From assembly GCA_037127255.1 (NCBI GenBank), contig JBANSL010000001.1, positions 35,455,001-35,519,000 on the forward strand: 64,000 bases of DNA. The letters run 5' to 3'. The notes beneath the pieces were generated by a model. The model was not told where the DNA came from. It saw only the letters and a list, made by a program, of their open reading frames with translations, and made no database searches. Positions 1 to 10,983 of the stretch are shown here, piece after piece. How positions within the stretch are numbered: the stretch's first letter is position 1; each line of letters opens with the position of its first letter. The DNA is from Persicaria tinctoria. Taxonomy: Eukaryota; Streptophyta; Magnoliopsida; Caryophyllales; Polygonaceae. The position numbers were made by a program, and so were the translations under genes.

Positions 1-2480
1 AGGAGTGAACCAATCATACCTCTGTACTCTTTTTGGTTCACATTCTTATCTTGATCGAGGGAGAGAGTGGAGCTCATAGGGGTCTTTGCTACCTTTGATT
101 GTTCCATTTTGTATTTCTTTAGTAGATCTCTGGTGTAATTCCCTTGATTCAGAAAAATTCGCTTACTTGTTTGAAGAACTTGCAAACCGAGGAAGAAGTT
201 CAATTCTCCCATGAGACTCATTTCAAATTCTCTGCACATAATCTCAGAAAACTCCTTGCAGAGGGAATTGTTAGTAGCACCAAATAATATATCATCTACA
301 TATATTTGAACGATCAAGAGATCATTTCCACGAGTCTTGATGAAGAGAGTTTTATCAATCAATCCTCTTTGAAAACCATTTTCAAGAAGGTATTTGGACA
401 ATCTTTCATACCAAGCTCTTGGGGCTTGTTTGAGACCATAGAGAGCTTTGTCCAATTTATACACATGATTAGGGAATTCTTCACTTTCAAAACCTGGTGG
501 TTGAGCAACATAAACCTCTTCTTCCAAGAACCCATTTAGAAATGCACATTTGACATCCATTTGAAATAGCTTGATACCCATGAAAGATGCAGAAGCAAGT
601 AATATACGTATGGCTTCTAACCTTGCCACGGGAGCAAATGTCTCCTCGTAGTCTATACCTTCTTCTTGATTGTATCCTTGAGCAACTAGCCTTGCTTTGT
701 TTCGAATGATTTTGCATGCTTCATCCAATTTATTCCGGAACACCCATCTAGTTCCTATGACTGATTGGTGCTTTGGTCTGGGTTGAAGAGTCCATACCTT
801 GTTCCTTTCAAATTCATTTAGCTCATTTTGCATGGCAGTGATCTAGTCCGAGTCCTTGAGTGCTTCAGCTGGGGTTTTTGGTTCTACAAGAAAAACAAAG
901 GCATAGAAGGCACAAAGATTTTTTAATCTAGATCGAGTTTGTACCCCAGATGATGGATCTAATATGATGTCTTGAGTTGAGTGTGAAGAGGCATGTTTGA
1001 ACTTTCGTAGCTTTGGACCCTGATCGTTTGAAATAGTAGCAGACCTTTCTTCAAGGTCTTGAGGGACAATTTGAGAGTTGGATTCTTCAATGACTGAACC
1101 CTGATTCTGTAGTTCCTTCTCAAGGTCTTGAGATAGCTCGTTGGTATCTTGAATTTGTTCTTGCATGTTTCTTTCTTGGTCATGATGATTTAGATTGAGA
1201 TCTGCAAAACCTTCACTTAACACACCATTATTGCTTTCATCGAATACCACATGGATACTCTCCTCAACAATTTTGGTGCGCTTGTTATAAACTCTATAGG
1301 CTTTGCTAATAGTAGAATAACCAAGGAAGATTCCTTCATCACTACGTGCATCAAAAAATTTCCAAGGTTATCTTTGCCATTGGTATGAACAAAGCAAGTA
1401 CATCCAAAATGTTTGAAGTAGGAAATGTTATGTTTTCTTCCTTTAAAAAGTTCATAAGGAGTATTTTTCAAAATACGGCGAATCAAACATCGTTTTAAGA
1501 TGTAATTGGCCGTATTAACAGCCTCAGCCCAGTAGAACTTTGGCAAACCATTTTCCAAAAGCATTGTCCTAGACATGTCCTCCAAAGTGAGGTTCTTTCG
1601 TTCCACAACTCTGTTTTGTTGAGGAGTTCTAGGAGCTGAAAAGTTGTGTGAAATTCCATATTTAGCACAAAACAAATCGAATTTAAGTTGATCAAATTCT
1701 CTACCATGATCACTCCTAATGGAGACAATAGGTATGTTTTTCAAGGTCTGCAACTCCTTACAAAGTTTAGAAAATTTGAACAAAGCCTCTGATTTTTCTC
1801 TTAAAAAGGAGATCCATGTAAAGCGTGAGAAATCATCAAAATAACTAGGATGTATTGTTTACCCTTTGGAGATTTGACACGCATAGGTCCGCACAAGTCC
1901 ATATGTAACAACTCAAGAGGGCGAGAGGAACTTACAACCTTTTTAGGTTTGAAGGAACTGCGTGTCTGTTTGCCTCTTGTGCATGCATTGCATAGATCTT
2001 CTTTCTTGAAGTTCAGATCAGGCAATCCTTTAACAAGATCTCTTGTTTTAAGTTTATTGAGGGTGTGCATGCTTACATGACCTAGTCTTCTATGCCATAG
2101 GCTGGGGTCTTCTGTCAAGACCTTGAGACACTTGAGTTTTGTACCTGTAATATGGTTAGCATTTACGGCATAAGTGTTGTTGTACCTGTGAGCAGTGAGG
2201 ATTAGATCATCAGTCTCTTCATTCCTGACTTCACACTTGTGTTTGTCAAAGCCAACTTTGTTTCCTTTGTTACACAACTGAGAGACACTTAAGAGGTTAT
2301 ACTTTAATCCATCAACAAGATAAACATCCTTAATGCAACTTTCTGAATTACCAATATTACCAATACCAATAATGTTGCACTTCCCTTTTATCACCAAGAG
2401 TAATTGTTCCAGTGGTTTGTTCCTTAAGATCTTGGAATAGAGATTTCTTTCCACTCATGTGTTGTGAGCATCCACTGTCC
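1..2480 (-). pseudogene. Copia pol remnant (protease, integrase, reverse transcriptase)
   Basis: On the minus strand a protease motif DSGCSQHMSG sits at about 2450-2480, one frame off from the following block. GAG-pre-integrase with WHRRLGH and a CNAC cysteine pair lies at 2130-1980. Integrase follows with SDHGREF and VERKN at about 1710-1600. A charged linker spans 1250-880. Reverse transcriptase occupies 842-1 with the motifs [23 protein letters not shown] and the catalytic YVDD near 300. A stop at about 842 separates linker from RT, and frame changes occur near 1370, 1790 and 2450. The family acts in cytoplasmic virus-like particles; this copy cannot make a complete polyprotein. Confidence 0.88.
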
Positions 2481-2897
2481 ATTATCGATTTTGGCTCTTT
2501 GCTCTAGATGATATCCTGCAATACAAACATCAACCTTTCCGGCTAGACCAATACATAGTTTTAGATTCATAATGAGGATAGACCATGTTGGGTGTCTTGT
2601 CCCGTCAGGAACCCAAACTTCTTTTATCTGCTCATTAAGTCGAACTGGAAATGTATTTCTAATGATGTAAGGATCTTTTCACCTATATGGACAAGTTTCC
2701 TTAACATGCCCTTTCTTACAGCAGTGGAAGCAAGTAGGTGAATGCCAATAGCCTTTAGCTTTAACAAAAGTGGTACTAGGTTTCTTTGGAAAGTTCTTGT
2801 TGTATCCAATACCACTTCTATTAATAGAGAGTTGTTGTTCATCCAACATCTTATCAAGATTGGCTTTAGATCTGGTGAATTGAATGAGTGAAGTCTG

Positions 2898-4313
2898 CTA
2901 GTCTTGACACTTATCGGTTAGCTTTGCCTTCTCTTTCTCTAAATCCTCATTACGCTTCTTTAGAGAGGAGAGGCTTTGCCTGAGATCAGAATTTTCTGAG
3001 CTCAAGGTATTGACTTTAATGTCAAGGGCCGACCGAGATGTTTCAAGATTTTTCATTTCCAGCGACATATCACTAATACATTTCTGTTGATCTATCGGCT
3101 TTTCCTTCATGGTGTTGATTTCACTATTGTAAGCATCTTCATTAGAAATCATATTTCTTAGGACTTCAGAAAGAACATCAGGGGGGCTAGACATTAGGTT
3201 TCTTACCACTTGTTCAAGGTCTTGAGTCTGTGATCCTTCGTGTTCGGCCATAAGACAAAGATTTGCCTGTTCTTTTTCAGTGTCTGAGTCACATGATGAA
3301 TCTGAGTCACTCCAGGTTGCAAGCATAGCCTTTTTCTTTTGTTCATATTTCTTGAACTTATTTCTTTTCTTCATAGGACACTACTTTACGAGATGATCTG
3401 TCTCACCACACTCAAAACATGTTAGCACTTTTGGCTTCTTTAACATGTTGGGAGACTTGCTTTTGAATCTAGATGAATCAGTATTTTCACGGTTGGAAAA
3501 TTGTTTTTTCATCTTCAGAATTCGAGCTAATCCCCGTGTGATGAGAGCAAAGGGATCATCTTCGTCGTCTGATTCATCACTCTCAGATTGTGAGTGATCT
3601 TTCTTAGCTTTGAGAGCAAGGTTCTTTGCTGTTGAGGGTACTTCTCCATCTTCCTCGTTTAGTATCATCTCATGAGTAATAAGTTTTCCGAGAAGATCAT
3701 CTAATGGTAGTGTAGAGAGATCTTGAGCTTCGTCAATTGCAGTAACCTTGGGACCCCACTTGATTTTTGGGAGGCTCCTTAGAACCTTCCAAACTTTTTC
3801 TGGGTTGGAGAAGGTTTTTCCAAGTGAGTCGAGGTTGTTTACAATCCGAGTGAATCTTGTAAACATCTCTTTTACTCTCTCATCAGGATTCATCTTGAAT
3901 AGCTCGTATTGCCTGAGAAAGATATTAATCTTACTCTCTTTGACTTGACTGGTGCCTTCATAAGTAACTATAAGCTTGTCCCAAATTTCCTTGGCACTTT
4001 TTCAAGCTGAGACACGGTTAAACTCATTAGCATCGAGAGCACAGTACAATAGATTCATAGCTTTGTAGTTCTTAGCAATGTTTTCAAGATCAGTCTGATC
4101 GTAATCAGATTTAGTTTTATAAACTTGCTTTCCATCGACAGTCTTTTTTGGAACGTGTGGTCCATTCTTGACCAGGCCCCATAGCTCAAGGTCTTGATCA
4201 ATGATGAATATTTGCATCAGTGATCTCCAGTGGACAAAGTTATTGCCACAGAAAAGTGGAGGTCTATTGGTTGACCTTCCTACAGCAAAACCTTCATCAC
4301 CTATGGTAGACAT
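2898..4313 (-). pseudogene. Copia gag remnant (UBN2-type, CCHC zinc knuckle)
   Basis: The start methionine at 4313 opens a segment with NRPPLFCGNNFVHW, typical of SIRE gag N-termini. The middle block (3893-3381) contains the capsid phrase LSTLPLDDLLGKLITHEM and ends in a zinc knuckle beginning CFECGETDH. The block at 3374-2898 is a Lys/Glu-rich coiled-coil-like tail. Stops or frame changes near 4000, 3380 and 2890 break it into pieces. Gag would form the particle shell and bind RNA. Confidence 0.85.
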
Positions 4314-4355
4314 GCTGAAAACTCACAAGATTGTTAAATCAAAACAGTGAGTCAA

Positions 4356-4367
4356 GCTCTGATACCA
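4356..4367 (-). other. Primer binding site (initiator tRNA-Met) of the SIRE element
   Basis: On the minus strand this reads TGGTATCAGAGC, the exact complement of the 3' end of plant initiator tRNA-Met including CCA. It lies two bases inside the LTR edge at 4370, which fixes the element's direction and LTR end. Confidence 0.92.
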
Positions 4368-4369
4368 AT

Positions 4370-5460
4370 TGAAGAGTCTATAAGGAGATGAATAATACTC
4401 TAGAAAGGGGGGGGGGGTGAATAGAGTATGGATGATTTTCGCAACAATAGAAATTTAGTACAACTTGTCAAGACCTTGATACAGGCTATCATGACTTGAC
4501 GAAGTAAAATCGAATATGATAATGTAAATGCGGAATATAAAAGATGAACACACGAATTGTTAACGAGGTTCGGCACCAACTTGGCCTACGTCCCCGCCTA
4601 GGGTTATCCAACCCGTAGGATTCAAACACTTCTTATTTCACTTTACTTGAGCCTAGAACTTCCTAGAGAAACTACCCTTTCTCTATACAAAGCCTTACCG
4701 CTTCTATTCTAGCTCTCAACCTTACAAGTGATATAAAAGCTCACACCACACACCAAGTGTGCTTTGATTGAGTTTGAAAAACTCTAAGTGTAAAATGAAT
4801 GACTTGTACAATAAGTGCTAGTGTTTCTTTCAACTCTTAAACAATGATCAACACTTAGGCTTTTGGAGAATGTAAAAGAAACTTGAGATGACGAATGCTT
4901 TAGGATGCTATGATTGCTTGAGTGCTTGCTTACTTAGTTCACATCCTTCTTGGCCTTCGTCTTTATATAGTCGGAACACTTGTAGAGCTTCTTGGAGGGA
5001 GAATCGTTTGAATTTCAAATTCTTTCCAAGACATTTGAATTCTTTCCAAAAGTGATCCTTTGTGTGCCTTCCAAGATTGTTCCTTCAATTTTCTTCATGA
5101 TCACGTATGATCAAATATGAATCGGTTCTTTCCTTGTATGACAAATGAAATCCTAAAAGAACATACATAATGTATCTAGCACATAAAATGGGTTAGATGA
5201 GAAACACATATATATAAATCGATTAAGACCAAATCACATCTCATAGCCCAATATAAAGCCCATGATACTTTAGGCCCAACAAGGTTGGCCTCGGATTCTT
5301 TCCTGTGAGAGAACAAGTCAAATAAAGAAATGCATAAGTGATTTTCCAAATATTTTAGTCTGGGTTTCAAGACCTTGAAACCCAACTTTTTGTCTTTCAT
5401 CATCCTTTAGATCACCTGCACGTTAGGTCTCAAGATCTTACAATCAAGGTGGAGTCTTCA
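4370..5460 (-). repeat. 5' LTR of the SIRE element
   Basis: The LTR is bounded by TGAAGAGTC (plus strand, 4370) and GGAGTCTTCA (5460), a TG...CA pair with short inverted ends. It has a run of G at about 4407-4417 followed by TGAATAG. A minus-strand TATA box (TATATAAAG) lies at 4971-4979. The partner LTR is outside the window, so divergence cannot be measured. Confidence 0.85.
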
Positions 5461-5660
5461 ATAGACATCCCCATCAAAGACTCGAGAACAAGCCGAACAT
5501 GGCCTAGACACCGTGAATAACGGAAAACCCAGTCAATACCTAAGTACATTACGATAGGTCCTTCTATTCATAGTCTGCCCCAACCCAGAAATAGGAATTG
5601 CACGCAACCAATCAAAGGAGTTAGCACCTTGCTGAGAGTTCCACAATGCCACATGTCACA
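5461..5660 (-). pseudogene. Coding remnant resembling a repeat-encoded plant reverse-transcriptase-associated protein
   Basis: The minus strand can be read with one stop (TGA where CGA would fit) and contains AIPISGLGQTMN followed by the cysteine pair CSAC. I recognise this as a conserved, highly repeated plant ORF often annotated next to reverse transcriptases; its exact function is unknown to me. The SIRE element cuts it at 5461, so its C-terminal half would be beyond the window. Family naming is from memory and should be searched. Confidence 0.5.
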
Positions 5661-5785
5661 AGGTCAAATAGAAAACAGATTCCGATATAGCAGCAACTTT
5701 TGCGAAATATATATCTGCCAATTTTTTCATAAGTTTAGTGACAACGATTTCACTAGGATCGCGTATAAGATCAGAACCCGTGGTC

Positions 5786-5820
<35 letters not shown>
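5786..5820. repeat. (TTA)n microsatellite
   Basis: About 35 bases of uninterrupted TTA trinucleotide repeat. Confidence 0.95.
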
Positions 5821-6825
5821 GAGAAACGAATGGAGTTTTTAACTCTTTATATATCATGACTGACCTCAATAATTTAAGGGACAATTTGCAAAATAGCCAC
5901 GAAATAGAGTCTAATTTGCGAAGTGTCCACGTTTTGGGACAATTTAGTGAAATAGCCGCTATATAAACCCTTCCTACGCGCTCAACGCGCCTCCTACGCT
6001 CTCTCTCTCCTACGCGCCTCCATCTTCCTTCTCTCCTTCTGGTTTCCAGATTTTGTAGGTGGAGCCGGAGGCGGAGGCGGAGCCGAAGGCGGCCAGATCT
6101 GCACCGGCAGAATCGAAGAGGAGGAAGATCCGGCCGTCGACCGAGCAGTTTGAAGGCGGAGGGAGATCCAGAGGTGGAGGCGGAGCCGAAGGCGGCCAGA
6201 TCTGCGCCGGTTTTGATTCCTCTGTTGATTGACGTCGATCGCCGGATCTATGGCCAAAAGAGCTGGGTGACGGAGGGGTTGATGCGCTGGATTTCCTGTC
6301 GATGCAGCGGCGAGGTGGAGCGCGGAGGCGGAGGCCGAGCAAGCGAGCGAGCGAGGGAGGCGAGCGAGGGAGGCGGTGGTGAGTGAGCGAGGGAGGCGGT
6401 GGTGAGCGAGCGACGGAGCGAGGGAGGGAGCGAGCGGCGCCGGAGCGAAGGAGGCCGTAGCGAGCCGGCGGCGAGCGTGGATTTGGTTTCCTCTTCGCAG
6501 AATCGTGAGGAAGGAGATGAACTTTTAATTAAATTACAAAAATCACCCTTCAAATTATAGAAATTACAAAAACTATCTATATTTTATTAACTGATCCATA
6601 ATCTATATTTTTATTTTTGCACACCAAAATGTTATATTTGCACAACATACGATTATATTTACACAATTTGCGGTTATATATGCACGACAAAATGTTAAAA
6701 AAAATAAAAAATAAAACTAGAATTGCTTCAATTTATTCTGAATCGCTTACAGTTTATTGAGAAAGTATGAAATTATATTGAGATAAAATAAGATAATGTT
6801 GAGAATAAATTCACAAGTCTCGATT

Positions 6826-7045
6826 GTCGTGTGCAACTCTTAAAATAGAGTCGTGCAACTCTTAAAACAGAGTCGTGCAACTCTTACAATAGAGTCGTGC
6901 AACTCTTAAATCATAGTCGTGCAACTCTTACAACAGAGTCGTGCAACTCTTAAAATATAGTCGTGCAACTCTTACAAGAGAGTCGTGCAACTCTTAAAAC
7001 AAGAGTCGTGCAACTCTTAAAACAGAGTCGTGCAACTCTTACAAT
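6826..7045. repeat. 22-bp tandem repeat array (core TCGTGCAACTCTTA)
   Basis: About ten imperfect copies of AGTCGTGCAACTCTTAAAAT-type units lie inside the MULE-like element. The same word occurs inverted at 7791-7950. Confidence 0.93.
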
Positions 7046-7159
7046 TTGTTGTGCAAAATATAATATATTTTTTTCCGGTTTTTTTTTCGTTTCAGAACTT
7101 TTTGTTGTGCAAAAATAACTTTACGTTGTGCAAAAAAGTGTCTGTTTGGCAAAATTTTT

Positions 7160-7530
7160 CAAGAATAAATTCACAAGTCTCGATTGTTGTACAAAAATAA
7201 CATATAGTTGAGCAAAAATAAGATAATGTTGAGAAAAATTTCACCAATCCCCCCATGTTGTGCAATTATTGTCTATTGATGAGCAAAAATAAGACCATGT
7301 TGTGCAAAAATAAGAGCATGTTGAGCAATAATTTATTGAGAAAGTATGAAATTATATTGAGATAAAAGAAGATCATGTTGAGTATAAATTCACAAGTCTC
7401 GATTGTTGTGCAAAAATAACATATAGTTGAGCAAAAATAAGATAATGTTGAGCAAAATTTCACCAATCCCCCATGTTGTGCAATTATTGTCTATTGATGA
7501 GCAAAAATAAGATCGTGTTGTGCAATAATC
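7160..7530. repeat. Direct duplication, about 150 bp at a 219-bp offset
   Basis: The stretch from AATTCACAAGTCTCGATTG to GATGAGCAAAAATAAGA occurs at about 7165-7315 and again at 7384-7525 with few differences. Partial copies lie near 6808 and 7588. All are built around TTGTGCAAAAATAA words. Confidence 0.85.
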
Positions 7531-7790
7531 TTTTAAAAAAGTATAAAATTATATTTACAAAAAATAAGATCATGTTGAAACACAACTTCACAAGTCTCGA
7601 ATGTTGTGCAAAAATAAAGTATTGATGAGCAAAACAAAGAAGATGTTGTGCAAATATAACCGTAAGTTGTGCAAATATGAATCAAATCTAGTTTTTATTT
7701 ATTTATTTATTTTAATATTTTGTTGTGCAAATATAAGAGTATGATGTGCAAATATAACCGTAAATTGTGCAAATATGATCCAAGTCTAGT

Positions 7791-7950
7791 TTAGAGTTGC
7801 ACTTTTTTCCGTGTCAGCACTTTTTTTCCCATGTAAGCACTTTTTATAGAGTTGCACAACCATATTTTAGAGTTGCACAACTTTAGTTTTGAGTTGCACA
7901 ACTGTATTTTAGATTTGCACAACTTCAGTTTAGAGTTGCACAACTCTATT
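7791..7950. repeat. Inverted array of GAGTTGCACAAC units
   Basis: Six spaced copies of TAGAGTTGCACAAC are the reverse complement of the 6826-7045 array. The two arrays could pair into a long hairpin in a read-through RNA. Confidence 0.88.
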
Positions 7951-8050
7951 TTATTTGTGTCAGCACCTCCAAGAAACACTTTTCATTCTATTTGCCTCCA
8001 ATTCAAATGGCTCGGTGCTTGAACCAAAGTTTACACACCCAACAACACGA

Positions 8051-8122
8051 TAGCCTATACGGGATTTGAACCCGTATCTTCGTGTTTGTACACAACGCTC
8101 TACCGATTTGAGCTAATAGACT
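8051..8122 (-). tRNA. tRNA-like sequence, probably a pseudogene
   Basis: On the minus strand AGTCTAT pairs with ATAGGCT as a 7-bp acceptor stem (one G-T). The D arm is GCTC...GAGC, and the T arm has ATACGGGTTCAAATCCCGTA with a perfect B-box-like GGTTCAAATCC. The anticodon stem TTGTG/CACGA forms, but its loop has six bases (TACAAA) instead of seven, so no anticodon can be assigned. Two partial copies of the D-arm half follow at about 8165-8245. It sits inside the MULE-like element. It may be a captured tRNA or a SINE-like head. Confidence 0.5.
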
Positions 8123-8394
8123 TCACAAAATAATAAAACAAGATGGGTGGATATTTATTACCAATATATATGTCATTTGACCAAATGCACTATAGGATTT
8201 GAGCTAATAAGCTTCACAACGCTCTACCGATTTGAGCTAGTAAACTTGCCGGCTCACACATATATACCATTTTTAGTCGGCTGATGACTAACTAAAGGAG
8301 ATACTTACAGGATCACACCTGCCATTTCCTGTCAAAATTAGACTCGTAACATCATACAAACTAAACACGACTACGCATAACGCATCACAAGCAT

Positions 8395-8497
8395 GGATAA
8401 CAATTTCACAAAGAATCGAAGAAGTACAGGACAAATGAATCATAAGCCGATCAGATGACGTCGAACAATTCCGTCAAGCCTGGATAACAATTTCACA
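8395..8497. repeat. Paired 16-mer GGATAACAATTTCACA
   Basis: The 16-mer occurs at 8395-8410 and 8482-8497, each preceded by AAGC(A/C)T and followed by AA. It equals the core of the lac-operator-proximal M13 reverse primer site. The space between holds nothing else I recognise. Confidence 0.9.
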
Positions 8498-9640
8498 AAT
8501 ATGATCCAAATCTAGTTTTTTTTTTTAATATTTTTTTACATTTTTTCGTGCAAATATAACAATTTACGTTGTGCACATATAACAATTTGTTGTGCAAATG
8601 TAAAAATAAAAATATAGTAGATATGGATCACATAATAAAATATAGATAGTTTTTTTTGAATTTCCATATTCATAGGGTACTTTTTGTAATTTAACAAAAA
8701 TTGTTTCTTCAACCTCCGTACAATCCATGAACAGCCCGAGAAGAGGTGCTTGGCAGGCGTCTCTCGATTGCCGTCGGGGCTGATTCCGCCGGGGCCGATC
8801 CCGGTGCCCATCGAAGGTTCGAGAAGGAGCATGATCCGCTGTTCGAGGCTCTCAACGGGGATAGGAATCGCCTCGCACAGAGCTTCGACATCGCCGAGTT
8901 GTTCAAGGATCTGCTAGGAGAGGCTATTGAAGCTTTTCAAGGATCTCCGATCTGCTATCCTTCTTCTCCAAGCTGTTGCCATCGCCGATTGCCGAATCTC
9001 CTCCATCGACGGTAGATCTGCATCCAAATCTGGATCTCCGATCTTCTATCCTTCTTCTTCGAGCTGTTGCCATCGCTGATTGCCGAATCTCCTCCATCGA
9101 CAATGAAAACCGAATCAACAGAAGCAGGCAAAATTGATCAATTAAACTTACTTCCTCTCGTCGACAAAATAGATCCAGATTTGGAGATCCAGATTGGTGA
9201 AATTATGGAAACCAGAGAGTCGGTTCGAGATCGAGAGACCAAGAGACGAGATCGAGAGAGCAAGAGATCAAGAGAGATGGAGATCAACGCCATCCACCAG
9301 GTGGAGGCGGATCTGGGACCGGGAGGATGAGGCAACGGCGGATCTGGAACCGGGAGGAGACGGCGAGAGGGAGAGAGGGAGGTTAGAGCGTGAGATCTGA
9401 TCTTTAGGGTTATATAGTGGCAATCTTGCTAAATTGTCAAAAAACGTGGCCATTTTGCAAATTTGTCCAAAAAAATGCCTGTTTTGCAAAAATTTTCTTA
9501 ATTTAATGAACATTATAGATTAATGTAGAGCTCAACGACCCCAAAATCTCTCTAGATGAGACCGAGTTGCATGATAGACGTACAAAATGGATGGGTGAAA
9601 CGTGAATAGATCGAAAGAGTCCTATGATAAATTAAATAAA

Positions 9641-10435
9641 TCTATACATACATATACTAAAATCGATGCATTGGTGCCTACGTGGCGGTGCATGAGTGCA
9701 TCTGCATACGTGGCGGCGCGTGAGTTCATCTCGCAAAGCTTTGTCCCGTCAAAAAGGAAATCTAATAAAAATAATTATTTTATTTAACCATTAACACATA
9801 TAATTGGATAGACGGAATATCTTATAAAAGAGTAAATATTATATCAGGAAAAAACCTAGTAGTAGTAATAATAAAACTAATTAATAAAACTAATTTTCAT
9901 AGTCATGCTTACCAAAAATATTAATAGATAAATATGTAATATTTGATAGATGCCATTTTATTTATATTTAGATTATTTTTTGGTGGAAAGAATTATTTAT
10001 ATCAAATTCAATCATTTAATAATTGTTATTTTATATCTATCTATATTATTTTTTGAGGCCAAAATAAATAATTAAAATATTATATAGCCATATATGTAGT
10101 CACAATTCATCCGTACATAGATATTTTAGTAAACAAATGTAATAAATATATAGTAAATATTTAATAAAAAAGAATATTAAAATATTTTTAAAAATCAACT
10201 ATCTAATTACATTACATGAGATTTAATTAACCATAGATTAGGAAAAAAAAACTTTTACGTGGTACCTTATAAATGTGAATTTTATTATATTTTGAGGGAA
10301 TCAAAATAAAAGATATTTAGATTATATATAACATGTCGAACTAATTTTATTTATATTTATATTATTTTTTGGAGGAAAAAATAATTTGTATTTAGATTAA
10401 CGCATTCTCCGTACACGTGACGGGATTTACACTAG
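9641..10435 (+). mobile_element. Non-autonomous Helitron
   Basis: The element starts TCTATACATACATATAC directly after an A (9640) and ends in CTAG (10432-10435) directly before a T, the A/T target typical of Helitrons. A hairpin with stem CCGT/ACGG (10409-10423) lies eight bases before the CTAG end. The body is AT-rich, 795 bp, with no Rep/helicase coding. There are no inverted terminal repeats, as expected. Confidence 0.75.
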
Positions 10436-10983
10436 TATAGTATATAAGGATTTTATGATGAAATCTCATCGTGATAATTATGCACCTGGCTTCTAGCGAA
10501 TATGTACACCTATACACATGACTCTTGATTATAAGTCTCAACGAACTTTAGTATGACATCAAAGCTTAATGGCCCGACTCTTGCTCCTTCCCTAGATCAA
10601 AAGAGAATGAGCTCAATGGTTTTACCACTAGTCCATTCTGACCCGAAACCCGTGCAGTTCGAGTCCACGAAAACACAGTCAATGTTTCGTGTTCTTCAGG
10701 GAATGCTAAGGTGAGTTTATGATTCTCCCTCTCACTAACGCACACGAGCAAACATCAAGACAAATGTTTCAATCTCAAAACTCATCTACGTACATCTTTA
10801 CATCTTAATGATCAAGATTACAAACTCCCAACTCCCAAGAGTTTCTGCGAGATTTATGTACACTCAAATCAATTATATGTACACATATACAAGCAAATAA
10901 AAACTTCTCTAACGAATGAAAGGAAACACACCACTCTTTGCAATCGAGAAGGACACAATTGAACACTGCCTTCTTCTGAAACC

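Larger units (their letters stand above)
1..5460 (-). mobile_element. SIRE/Maximus-type Ty1/copia retrotransposon, 5' part, decayed
   Basis: The element runs on the minus strand. Reading from 5460 downwards, the order is LTR (5460-4370), initiator-tRNA-Met primer site, gag with a zinc knuckle, protease, GAG-pre-integrase, integrase and reverse transcriptase. The window starts inside RT, so RNaseH and the second LTR lie outside. The order PR-IN-RT defines Ty1/copia. The gag wording (UBN2-type, NRPPLF start) and the RT phrase [11 protein letters not shown] point to the SIRE/Maximus lineage. Several stops and frameshifts break the reading, so it is dead. The LTR is about 1.09 kb. It is inserted in an older coding remnant at 5461. 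No env-like ORF is visible, but that region is off-window. Confidence 0.9.
5878..9498. mobile_element. Non-autonomous MULE-like DNA transposon (long imperfect TIRs)
   Basis: The left end starts GGGACAATTTGCAAAATAGC. The right end, read on the minus strand, has the related AATTTTTGCAAAACAGGC. Further in, both arms share GACAATTTAG, then a CTATATAACCCT-like block. The element is flanked by an 8-bp duplication TAATTTAA at 5870-5877 and 9499-9506. A second inverted block pairs 6525-6630 with 8590-8705. The GC-rich stretches 5990-6500 and 8720-9380 look like captured or promoter-like DNA. No transposase is visible. TIR style suggests Mutator-like; the 8-bp duplication also allows hAT. Confidence 0.68.

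Noticed and set aside
6836..7041. Regularly spaced repeats that resemble a CRISPR array
   Set aside because: Plant nuclear context, spacers are only a few bases and not unique, no cas genes; it is a tandem repeat in a transposon.
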